DNA of 5,219 nucleotides from Christensenella sp. UBA1431 (lineage in GTDB: Bacteria; Bacillota; Clostridia; Christensenellales; UBA1431). The DNA is taken from contig DCTV01000072.1 in NCBI GenBank assembly GCA_002329665.1, positions 1-5,219 of the forward strand, read 5' to 3'. Both the position numbers and the translations under genes were made by a program. Shown one piece after another: positions 1 to 5,219 of the stretch. The notes beneath the pieces are model-generated. The model saw nothing but the letters and a program-made list of their open reading frames with translations, had not been told where the DNA came from and ran no database searches. Position 1 is the stretch's first letter; the number at the start of each line of letters is the position of its first letter.

Positions 1-2009
1 AACACCTCCGCGGCCGTGCGCGCGTGGATGTCCTGCCCGCTGTTGAACGCGTCGATGAGCACCTCGTCGCCGGAAATATGGGCCAATACCCGCAGTTCGA
101 TCTGGGAATAGTCCGCGCCGACGAGCAACTGCCCATGCCCGCCGGGCACGAACGCCTTCCTCAGCTCGCGCCCCATCTCCGTCTTGACCGGTATGTTCTG
201 GAGGTTCGGCTCTGCGGAACTGATGCGGCCCGTCGCGGTCGCGGTCTGTTTGAAGCTCGTGTGCACGCGTTTGGTCACCGGGTCCGCCGCGCGCAGCAGG
301 CCCTCGGTGTAGGTGGTCTTAAGCTTTTGCACCCTTCGGTATTCTATGATAAGGGGCACGGCGGCATGCTCGGACGCGAGGCCCTCGAGCACCTCTATGT
401 CGGTCGAGTATCCCGTCTTCGTCTTCCTCCCGCTGGGAAGGCCCAGCACGTCGAAGAGGACCTCGCCGAGCTGCCGCGGCGAGTTGATGTTAAACTCCCT
501 GCCGCACAGCGCGTAAATCTCCCCGGTGAGCGCGTTAAGGCGTGCGGCGTACTCGGCGTCCAGCGCCGCGAGCATCCCGGTGTCCACGCAGAACCCAAGG
601 GTCTCCATGTCGTACAGAACCCTGACGAGGGGCATCTCCACCTCATGGAAAAGCTCGGCCATCCCCTCGGCCTCCAGCTTCTCCTCCATCGCCGCGCCCA
701 GCGCGTACACCGCGGCGGCGTGCCCCGCTGTCTCGCCCAGGTACCGTTCGGCCAGCGCTTCCGGCGCCGCGCCGCCCTGCGCGGGATCGAGCAGGTACGC
801 GGCGACCATCACGTCAAAGCACCTGCCCTTTAGCGGTATTTCCCAGCTTTCGAGCGCGTGCAGCACGGATTTGAGGTCGTACACAACCATTTCTATGGCG
901 GGGTCCTCAATAAGCAGCCTGAGCGTCGTCATGACCTGGAGCTGGTCCATGCCCGGCTCGAACAGCGTGTGCGTGTTTGCGATCCTGTAATACATCGCGC
1001 CGCCCGACGCAAGGGTCAGTTCCGGGCGGAGCGTGAACGCGATTTTCCCCGAAAGCCGCGCCGCCTCGACGACGGACTGCAGCATGTCGAAGTCGCGCAC
1101 CTCCACCTCCTTAGCAGCAAACGCCGGCAATGGCTTTTCCTCCCCGCCGTTTTCGGGGCTTTTCGCGGCGATGCGCCGGTAGATCGACCTGAGCTCGAGC
1201 CGCATGAACGCATCCTGGATGCGCTCGGCAGAAGGCCAAGCAAACCGCAGGTCCTCGAGCGCAACGTCCACGTCCACACGGCGGTCGATCTCGCCGAGGC
1301 GCTTGCTCATGCACGCCTGCTGCGAATACTTGGCGAGCAGTTCCTTGAGTTTGGGCCCCCTGACCCCGCCGATGTTTTCGAGCACCCCTTCAAGCGACCC
1401 GAACTGCGCGATCAGCTTCAACGCGGTCTTCTCCCCGACGCCGGGGACGCCCGGGATGTTGTCGGACGCGTCGCCCATCAGACCCTTGACGTCTACGAGG
1501 CGTTCGGGCGGGATGCCCATCTCGTCCTCGATGCGCTCGCGGTCGTAGCGCTCTATCCGCGTGATCCCGCGTTTCGTGATCAGGGCCTCCACGCCCGTGT
1601 CCACCAGCTGCAGGGCGTCTTTGTCCCCGGTCACAAGCAGGACGTGAACGTCCTCTTCCCGGGCCCGGGCGGCCAGCGTACCCAGCAGGTCGTCGGCCTC
1701 GTAGCCCTGTTTGGTGACGACGCGCACGCCCATCGCCGCAAGCAGGTCCTGTATGATCTCGAGCTGGTCGTTGAGTTCGTCGGGCGTCGGCTTCCTCCCG
1801 GCCTTGTATTCCCCGTATTCTTCGTGCCTGAACGTCGGCCCCTTCATGTCGAACGCGACGGCGACATGCGTGGGTTCCTCATCGGTCAGGACGCGGATGA
1901 ACATGTTCAAAAAGCCGTGGATCGCGTTGGTGGCGACGCCCTCTGAAGTCGTGAGCGGCGGAAGGGCGTAGAAGGCCCGAAACATCAGGCTGTTCCCGTC
2001 CACGACCAT
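1..2009 (-). CDS. polA: DNA polymerase I, N-terminal three quarters (cut by window edge)
   Basis: Family A DNA polymerase, which removes RNA primers and fills gaps in replication and excision repair. The 669 visible residues give three domains in order. The 5'-3' exonuclease (about 1-290) has VVDGNS at 2-7, GYEADD (E104, D106, D107), VTGDKD (D129), GDASDN (D180, D183) and a helix-hairpin-helix GVPGVGEKTALKL. A 3'-5' exonuclease-like domain (about 305-480) lacks catalytic acids: the usual FDTE is FTLR near residue 325, and the motif II aspartate is replaced within YDLKSV. The polymerase part begins with TATGRISS (591-598) and NLQNIP, then motif A DYSQIELR with D633; motifs B and C lie beyond position 1. 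The start given is the first ATG in frame, but a strong AAGGAGGG sits 23 bases away from it and exactly 8 bases from an in-frame ATC at 2024-2022; no ATG, GTG or TTG lies between the upstream stop (2057-2055) and 2009. The true start may therefore be AUC at 2024, adding MAHKL. Last gene of a possible sigma-lipoprotein-polA transcript. Confidence 0.97.
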   Translation of the reverse strand, partial: MVVDGNSLMFRAFYALPPLTTSEGVATNAIHGFLNMFIRVLTDEEPTHVAVAFDMKGPTFRHEEYGEYKAGRKPTPDELNDQLEIIQDLLAAMGVRVVTKQGYEADDLLGTLAARAREEDVHVLLVTGDKDALQLVDTGVEALITKRGITRIERYDRERIEDEMGIPPERLVDVKGLMGDASDNIPGVPGVGEKTALKLIAQFGSLEGVLENIGGVRGPKLKELLAKYSQQACMSKRLGEIDRRVDVDVALEDLRFAWPSAERIQDAFMRLELRSIYRRIAAKSPENGGEEKPLPAFAAKEVEVRDFDMLQSVVEAARLSGKIAFTLRPELTLASGGAMYYRIANTHTLFEPGMDQLQVMTTLRLLIEDPAIEMVVYDLKSVLHALESWEIPLKGRCFDVMVAAYLLDPAQGGAAPEALAERYLGETAGHAAAVYALGAAMEEKLEAEGMAELFHEVEMPLVRVLYDMETLGFCVDTGMLAALDAEYAARLNALTGEIYALCGREFNINSPRQLGEVLFDVLGLPSGRKTKTGYSTDIEVLEGLASEHAAVPLIIEYRRVQKLKTTYTEGLLRAADPVTKRVHTSFKQTATATGRISSAEPNLQNIPVKTEMGRELRKAFVPGGHGQLLVGADYSQIELRVLAHISGDEVLIDAFNSGQDIHARTAAEV

Positions 2010-2031
2010 CAGTTTGTGGGCGATGGCGCAT

Positions 2032-2039
2032 CCCTCCTT
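2032..2039 (-). promoter_or_regulatory. Ribosome binding site of polA, decides the start
   Basis: AAGGAGGG on the minus strand is a near-perfect Shine-Dalgarno sequence. It is one base from an ATG at 2031 in another frame (which opens only a shadow reading frame), 8 bases from the in-frame ATC at 2024, and 23 bases from the first in-frame ATG at 2009. The spacing favours the ATC as the initiation codon. Confidence 0.75.
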
Positions 2040-2119
2040 CCCGTTTCCGTACGGTTACAAGGTAACACAACCGCCCCGCAAATGCAATCACCGCCGGCCA
2101 TGGCACCGGGCGATCAGCC

Positions 2120-2848
2120 TCATCTCCAGTCGTATATGACTTCCACCGTCGCCTGTACCTTCAGCGTTCCCGCCAGGACCGGTATCTCCCCTCCGGCTTT
2201 GTCCGCCGCCGCCGTGTAGGTTTCGCGGACCACCCCCGACGAACTGCGGGTCTCGGTCACGCTCCGCGGGGTTCCTACGCCGCGTCCGGCCGCGGCCGCG
2301 ATTTTCCCGGCCTTGGACCCGGCGTCCTTCACCGCCAGTTCCAGCGCCTGCCGGTAAGCCTTCTCCTCGTCTTTGAGGCCGAAGGCCACGGAGAAGCTGG
2401 TGTTCGCTCCCGCGTCCGCCGCGGCGTCCAGCACTTCGCCGACCTTGTTCACGTCGCCCGTTTCGAACTGAATGACGTTGTACACGTCGTAGTTTGTGAC
2501 CCTGGACTCCTTATAGCCGTAGGACGGGTAAACACTGTACTGCGCGGTTTTGATGTCTTCTTGCCGTATGCCGGCCCGGGTCACGGCGCCCACCACCGCG
2601 GACATGGTCCGGGCGTTTTCCTGCTGGGCCTGCCTGGCCGACGCCTTCTGCGTGAACACGCCCACCGACACCGTCGCCGTGTCCGGCGTAACGCTGACCT
2701 CACCCGTCGCGCTCACGCTGATGCCGTCGGCTTTCAGGCCGTCGCCCAGCACGATCGTCTGCGCCCCTTCCCCGCTGCATCCCGCCAGGAGAAGGCAAAT
2801 CGCCAGCGCCGCGCACGACAGCAGAACGTTCCTTACGCTGCGTTTCAT
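2120..2848 (-). CDS. SIMPL domain (DUF541) lipoprotein
   Basis: A 242-residue secreted protein of the SIMPL/DUF541 family, whose members include E. coli YggE and Brucella BP26; the biochemical function is not settled (BP26 forms a large channel-like oligomer, YggE is linked to oxidative stress). The N-terminus MKRS is followed by a hydrophobic stretch and the lipobox LAGC with C24, so it should be a lipoprotein anchored on the outer face of the membrane. Family signatures are ISVSATGEVSVTPDTATV (43-60), a helical Gln/Ala-rich stretch (68-92), YSVYPSYGY (104-112) followed by YDVYNVIQF, and the C-terminal beta strand VQATVEVIYDW. Length is normal for the family. The ATG is preceded by GGAGGG (2861-2856) with a 7-base spacer; the reading frame extends further upstream but that part overlaps the sigma gene and has no family similarity. 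It lies 75 bases downstream of the sigma gene, so it may be co-expressed with it or belong to its response. Family assignment is firm; role is unknown. Confidence 0.92.
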   Translation of the reverse strand: MKRSVRNVLLSCAALAICLLLAGCSGEGAQTIVLGDGLKADGISVSATGEVSVTPDTATVSVGVFTQKASARQAQQENARTMSAVVGAVTRAGIRQEDIKTAQYSVYPSYGYKESRVTNYDVYNVIQFETGDVNKVGEVLDAAADAGANTSFSVAFGLKDEEKAYRQALELAVKDAGSKAGKIAAAAGRGVGTPRSVTETRSSSGVVRETYTAAADKAGGEIPVLAGTLKVQATVEVIYDWR

Positions 2849-2872
2849 GGTCCATCCCTCCGTACAAAATCC

Positions 2873-2894
2873 GCGGGCCTTTCCCAGGTCCCGC
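2873..2894 (-). other. Hairpin between sigma gene and SIMPL gene
   Basis: On the minus strand GCGGG-A-CCT-GGGAA-AGG-CCCGC folds as an 8-bp stem with one bulged A and a 5-base loop. GGATTTTGT follows, a poor U tract, and the SIMPL ribosome binding site begins only 11 bases after the stem. It might be a weak attenuator or an mRNA-processing or stabilising structure separating the two genes; it is too weak to call a terminator. Confidence 0.4.
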
Positions 2895-2922
2895 AACCTA
2901 CTGAGTTGGACGGATAGGGTAT

Positions 2923-3480
2923 TCAGATGTTCCTGTCCTTCTTCAGGACGGACTTGAGGATGTTGCGCGCGCGGTTGATGCGGGACTTCACTGTCCCGAT
3001 GTTGCATCCGGTGATGGTGGATATGTCCTGGTACGAGAATCCCTGCATGTCCCTGAGCACGATCACCGTCCGGTAGTCATCGCTGAGCGCGCCTATGGCC
3101 GAAAGGATGGCTTCGTACTTCTCCTTCGACTCGGCGATTTGGTCGGGCAGGGGCGCGCGGTCCGTGAACGCGGCGCCCTCGCCGTCCACGGCGTCGAGGT
3201 AGAGGACGTTCCGCTTCTTGCGCTTGCGTATCTCGTCCAGGCAGGTGTTCACGGTGATGCGGTAGACCCAGCTCGAAAACATGCACGAGCCCTTGAACGT
3301 ACCCAGGTTCCTGTACGCTTTGATGATGGCCTCCTGCGCCATGTCCTGGGCGTCGCTTTGGTTGCCCATCATCCTGTATGCGATGTTGTATATCCGTTTC
3401 TCATAGGCCGCAAGCAGTTCTTCAAACGCGCGAGCGTCGCCTTGTTTCGCTTTTTTAAGAGTACTGTTTTCATCCGTCAA
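2923..3480 (-). CDS. ECF-type RNA polymerase sigma factor (SigW/RpoE-like)
   Basis: A 185-residue sigma-70 family factor of the extracytoplasmic function group, which has only regions 2 and 4 and directs RNA polymerase to a small stimulon. Region 2 spans about 16-85, with AFEELL, DAQDMAQEAIIKAYRNL (43-59, core binding and -10 recognition helices), FSSWVYRITVNTCLDEIRKR (68-87). A charged linker follows, then region 4 at about 122-178, with ALSDDYRTVIVLRDMQGFSY and the helix-turn-helix ISTITGCNIGTVKSRINRAR that reads the -35 element. The start chosen is TTG at 3480: GAGGGG sits 8 bases upstream, a sigma-A-like promoter lies just before, and MTDENSTLKKAKQGD is a typical ECF N-terminus. The frame stays open further upstream, but that stretch would cover the promoter and resembles nothing. 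No zinc-binding anti-sigma gene is adjacent; the next gene is the SIMPL lipoprotein 75 bases on. The exact ECF subgroup and its targets cannot be told from here. Confidence 0.95.
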   Translation of the reverse strand: MTDENSTLKKAKQGDARAFEELLAAYEKRIYNIAYRMMGNQSDAQDMAQEAIIKAYRNLGTFKGSCMFSSWVYRITVNTCLDEIRKRKKRNVLYLDAVDGEGAAFTDRAPLPDQIAESKEKYEAILSAIGALSDDYRTVIVLRDMQGFSYQDISTITGCNIGTVKSRINRARNILKSVLKKDRNI

Positions 3481-3488
3481 TATACACA

Positions 3489-3494
3489 CCCCTC
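3489..3494 (-). promoter_or_regulatory. Ribosome binding site of the sigma gene
   Basis: GAGGGG on the minus strand, followed by the 8-base spacer TGTGTATA and the TTG at 3480. No ATG in this frame has such a site, so it supports the TTG start. Confidence 0.7.
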
Positions 3495-3527
3495 GCGGCG
3501 AACGGCTCCGCCGGCAGGTATGCATAT

Positions 3528-3556
3528 ATTGTAATCGCTGCGCTTTTTTTTGTAAA
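3528..3556 (-). promoter_or_regulatory. Sigma-A type promoter of the ECF sigma gene
   Basis: On the minus strand: -35 TTTACA (3556-3551), a 17-base spacer, and -10 TACAAT (3533-3528). Each hexamer differs from consensus at one position. The predicted transcript starts near 3521, giving a leader of about 40 bases with the ribosome binding site at its end. The spacer opens with seven A residues that continue the last A of the -35, an A8 tract. The promoter looks like a housekeeping one rather than an ECF promoter, so basal expression would not need the factor itself. Confidence 0.75.
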
Positions 3557-3615
3557 CCGAGGCCCCCTGGGTTTTCTGCGGCCTGCCGATGCAAACCGCA
3601 TAGAATCGCAGGGAA

Positions 3616-3626
3616 CGGACCGTCCG
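3616..3626. repeat. Short palindrome CGGAC-C-GTCCG
   Basis: A perfect 5-bp inverted repeat around one central base, lying about 60 bases upstream of the -35 of the sigma promoter and about 100 upstream of the pyk -35. A one-base centre cannot form an RNA loop, so if it has a function it would be a protein-binding site on DNA. In GC-rich DNA an 11-base palindrome may be chance. Confidence 0.35.
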
Positions 3627-3685
3627 CCTGAATCCGGCAAACCCGCATGCAGTAAGAGTTTATATCGACCGCGTGCTTACGGCGC

Positions 3686-3701
3686 GCTGAAACTTTTCAG
3701 C
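3686..3701. promoter_or_regulatory. Inverted repeat GCTGAAACTTTTCAGC, candidate operator upstream of pyk
   Basis: A perfect 7-bp inverted repeat (GCTGAAA / TTTCAGC) with a 2-base centre. It lies 27 bases upstream of the pyk -35 and is centred about 68 bases before the predicted start of transcription. The size and the TGAA..TTCA half-sites resemble operators of LacI-family sugar regulators such as enterobacterial Cra, though the usual central CG is CT here. No U tract follows, so it is not a terminator. The regulator is unknown. Confidence 0.45.
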
Positions 3702-3727
3702 CGGAAAACCTCTTCGGCCTTCCCCCG

Positions 3728-3755
3728 TTGTTTATGCCGGGTTTTGTGGTATCAT
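3728..3755 (+). promoter_or_regulatory. Promoter of pyk
   Basis: -35 TTGTTT (3728-3733), a 16-base spacer, and -10 TATCAT (3750-3755) preceded directly by TGG, an extended -10 element. The start would be near 3762, leaving a leader of about 60 bases before the ATG at 3821. The weak -35 is compensated by the extended -10. No equally good alternative was seen nearer the gene. Confidence 0.6.
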
Positions 3756-3763
3756 GGTTGGGA

Positions 3764-3780
3764 ACCGATTTTTTGTCGGT
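3764..3780 (+). other. Hairpin at the 5' end of the pyk leader
   Basis: ACCGA and TCGGT form a perfect 5-bp stem around the 7-base loop TTTTTTG, immediately after the predicted transcription start. A second CGGT (in CACGGTG, 3786-3792) could compete for the same ACCG arm. It may stabilise the mRNA 5' end; regulatory function is speculative. Confidence 0.4.
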
Positions 3781-3807
3781 GCTTCACGGTGAGGAAGAAT
3801 AACCTAC

Positions 3808-3814
3808 GGGGGTG
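3808..3814 (+). promoter_or_regulatory. Ribosome binding site of pyk
   Basis: GGGGGTG ends 6 bases before the ATG at 3821. It matches the anti-Shine-Dalgarno only partly (GGnGGTG type), yet is the only purine-rich site at a suitable distance; an earlier GAGGAAG at 3791-3797 is too far away. Confidence 0.55.
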
Positions 3815-3820
3815 TTCATC

Positions 3821-5219
3821 ATGCGAATGACCAAAATAGTCTGCACGCTGGGTCCCGCGGTCAACGACTACGCGCTGATCCGCCGGCTGGTCCTCGACGG
3901 CATGGACGTGGCGCGTCTGAACTTTTCCCACGGCACGCACGCGGAGCACGGGGCGCGCGCCGATATGGTCAGGCGCGCGCGGGCGGAAACGGGCAGGCAC
4001 GTGCCCCTGCTGCTGGACACGAAGGGCCCCGAAATACGCACGGGTTGCTTTCGGGGCGGCTCACAGTGCCTCGAAAACGAGCAGCTTTTCACGTTTACGG
4101 CGGATGAAGTGCTCGGGGACGATACCGTCGTTACCGTATCCCATAAAAGCCTATATAACGACGTCTACCCCGGCGCGAAACTGTCCGTCGACGACGGGCA
4201 GATCAGCATGGTCGTCGAGGAGATCAGGGGGAAGGACATCGTCTGCCGCGTGCTCAACGGCGGGCAGATCTCGGACCGCAAGGGCGTGAACGTGCCCGGC
4301 GTCATGGTGAATGTCCCCATCATGGATAAAAACGATCTCGACGACCTCCGGTTCGCGGTTGAAAACGATTTCGACTACGTCGCGATCTCGTTCGTGCGCA
4401 ACGCGGCCGACGTCTGCGAGGTGCGGCGGGCGCTGAGCGATATGGGCGGAGAGGGCATAAAGCTCATCGCCAAAATAGAAGCGGCGCGGAGCGTGGACAG
4501 CATCGACGAAATCCTCGAAGCCGCGGACGGGATCATGATCGCGCGGGGCGACCTCGGGGTCGAGCTGCCGCTGGAAATGGTGCCCATCGTACAGAAAAAC
4601 CTGATCCAGAAATGCTACGAGTCGGGCAAGCCCGTCATCACCGCGACGCAGATGCTCGATTCGATGATCCGCAACCCCCGCCCGACGCGCGCCGAGGTCA
4701 ACGACGTCGCAAACGCGATCTTCGAGGGCACCAGCGCGGTCATGCTCTCGGGCGAGACGGCGGCGGGAAAGTACCCGCTCGAAAGCCTGCAGATGATGGT
4801 CCGGATCGTCGAGGCGGCGGAAGCGTCCATCGACTACAAGGCGCTTTTCAGGAACCGCCACGCCAACGCCGCGTTCGACGTCACCAACGCGATCAGCCAC
4901 GCCTCCTGCACGACGGCCATGGACCTCGACGCGGCGGCTATCGTGACCGTCACCAAACGGGGAACGACGGCGCAGCGCATATCCGCCTTCAGGCCGTACT
5001 GCCCGATCATCGCGGCGACCACTTCGGAAAGGGTGATGCGCCAGCTGTGGCTCAACTGGGGCGTGCTGCCCTGCCTGAGCGAGGAGGCGAGTTCCGCCGA
5101 AAACCTGCTTGAAATCGGCGTACAGACCGCGCTGAAAGCGCATTTCATCAAAAGCGGCGACCTGGTGGTCATCACGGCCGGCGTGCCCATAGGCGTGAGC
5201 GGCACCACCAACATGCTCA
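3821..5219 (+). CDS. pyk: Pyruvate kinase, nearly complete (3' end cut by window edge)
   Basis: Transfers the phosphate of phosphoenolpyruvate to ADP, giving pyruvate and ATP in the last step of glycolysis; cytosolic, normally a homotetramer. The 466 visible residues cover the A domain (about 1-70 and 170-340), the lid-like B domain (about 74-169) with VDDGQI at 123-128 and RKGVNVPG, and most of the C domain (about 345 on). Active-site motifs are ARLNFSHG (R32, N34, S36), DTKGPEIR (D66, R73), AKIEAA (K218 and metal-binding E220), ARGDLGVELP (D244), TATQMLDSM (T276), PTRAEVNDVANAI and SGETAAGKYP. The sequence breaks off in GVPIGVSGTTNML, which in short-form enzymes is only about 10 residues from the end; whether a PEP-utilising C-terminal extension as in Bacillus follows is not visible. 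An ATG two codons on (3827) is an alternative start, but 3821 has better spacing to the ribosome binding site. Transcribed away from the sigma gene, with its own promoter. Confidence 0.97.
   Translation, partial: MRMTKIVCTLGPAVNDYALIRRLVLDGMDVARLNFSHGTHAEHGARADMVRRARAETGRHVPLLLDTKGPEIRTGCFRGGSQCLENEQLFTFTADEVLGDDTVVTVSHKSLYNDVYPGAKLSVDDGQISMVVEEIRGKDIVCRVLNGGQISDRKGVNVPGVMVNVPIMDKNDLDDLRFAVENDFDYVAISFVRNAADVCEVRRALSDMGGEGIKLIAKIEAARSVDSIDEILEAADGIMIARGDLGVELPLEMVPIVQKNLIQKCYESGKPVITATQMLDSMIRNPRPTRAEVNDVANAIFEGTSAVMLSGETAAGKYPLESLQMMVRIVEAAEASIDYKALFRNRHANAAFDVTNAISHASCTTAMDLDAAAIVTVTKRGTTAQRISAFRPYCPIIAATTSERVMRQLWLNWGVLPCLSEEASSAENLLEIGVQTALKAHFIKSGDLVVITAGVPIGVSGTTNML

Larger units (their letters stand above)
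3557..3727. other. Divergent intergenic region without a gene
   Basis: The stretch between the two divergent promoters contains no credible reading frame: the few ATGs on either strand stop within a few codons or lack a ribosome binding site. It holds two compact inverted repeats (3616-3626 and 3686-3701, listed separately) and a loose AGGCC/GGCCT pair (3560-3564 with 3580-3584). No tRNA or recognisable riboswitch was seen. Confidence 0.6.

Noticed and set aside
858..1946. Long 362-codon open frame on the plus strand, with another at 24-833
   Set aside because: They lie antisense to polA, whose minus-strand frame shows every family A exonuclease and polymerase motif. The antisense products are rich in R, H, L and V and match no family; they are a by-product of GC-rich codon use.
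2058..2119. Possible terminator after the SIMPL gene
   Set aside because: The GC-rich CCGG..CCGG pairing there is broken and no U tract follows, so it is not supported.
2849..3007. Upstream extension of the SIMPL frame to 3007
   Set aside because: It overlaps the end of the sigma gene and would bury the signal peptide and lipobox; the ATG at 2848 has GGAGGG at 7 bases.
3481..3648. Upstream extension of the sigma frame to an ATG at 3648
   Set aside because: The extra 56 residues would cover the TTTACA/TACAAT promoter and resemble no sigma N-terminus; the TTG at 3480 has a good ribosome binding site.
3659..3666. TATAAA (minus) and TATATC (plus) as -10 elements
   Set aside because: No acceptable -35 lies 16-18 bases upstream on either strand.
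3688..3720. Possible ECF (SigW-type) promoter starting at TGAAACTTTT
   Set aside because: The -35-like TGAAAC is attractive next to an ECF sigma gene, but no CGTA or CGTC lies 15-17 bases downstream and the sequence is fully explained by the inverted repeat.
4151..5143. 330-codon open frame on the minus strand
   Set aside because: It is antisense to pyk, which is unmistakable on the plus strand; composition (D, R, H, V rich) is that of a GC-rich shadow frame.

Overview
The window (about 60% GC by eye) carries four protein genes of a bacterial chromosome. Strong purine-rich ribosome binding sites (AAGGAGGG, GGAGGG, GAGGGG), a DNA polymerase I whose proofreading domain has lost its catalytic residues, a SigW-like ECF sigma factor and a short lipoprotein signal peptide all suggest a Gram-positive anaerobe, probably a high-GC member of the Clostridia. 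This placement is inference; there is no rRNA or species-specific marker here.

Layout. Positions 1-2009 (minus) are the first three quarters of polA, cut by the left edge of the window. Upstream of it on the same strand are a SIMPL/DUF541 lipoprotein gene (2120-2848) and an ECF-type sigma-70 gene (2923-3480). The gaps are short (about 75 and 95-110 bases) and the three genes may share a transcript starting at a good housekeeping promoter at 3528-3556. A 340-base divergent intergenic region (3481-3820) then separates this block from a plus-strand pyruvate kinase gene (3821 to beyond the right edge), which has its own promoter at 3728-3755. Both terminal genes are incomplete only because the window ends.

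How the genes fit together. The sigma factor followed directly by a surface lipoprotein suggests a small envelope or stress-response unit, but no recognisable anti-sigma factor lies beside it. polA (repair and Okazaki fragment maturation) and pyk (last step of glycolysis) are ordinary housekeeping genes. I see no evidence of a defence system, mobile element, CRISPR array or other novel multi-gene system. The observations most worth checking are an apparent AUC start codon for polA, a homopolymeric A tract inside the sigma gene promoter spacer, and a perfect 7-bp inverted repeat upstream of the pyk promoter.
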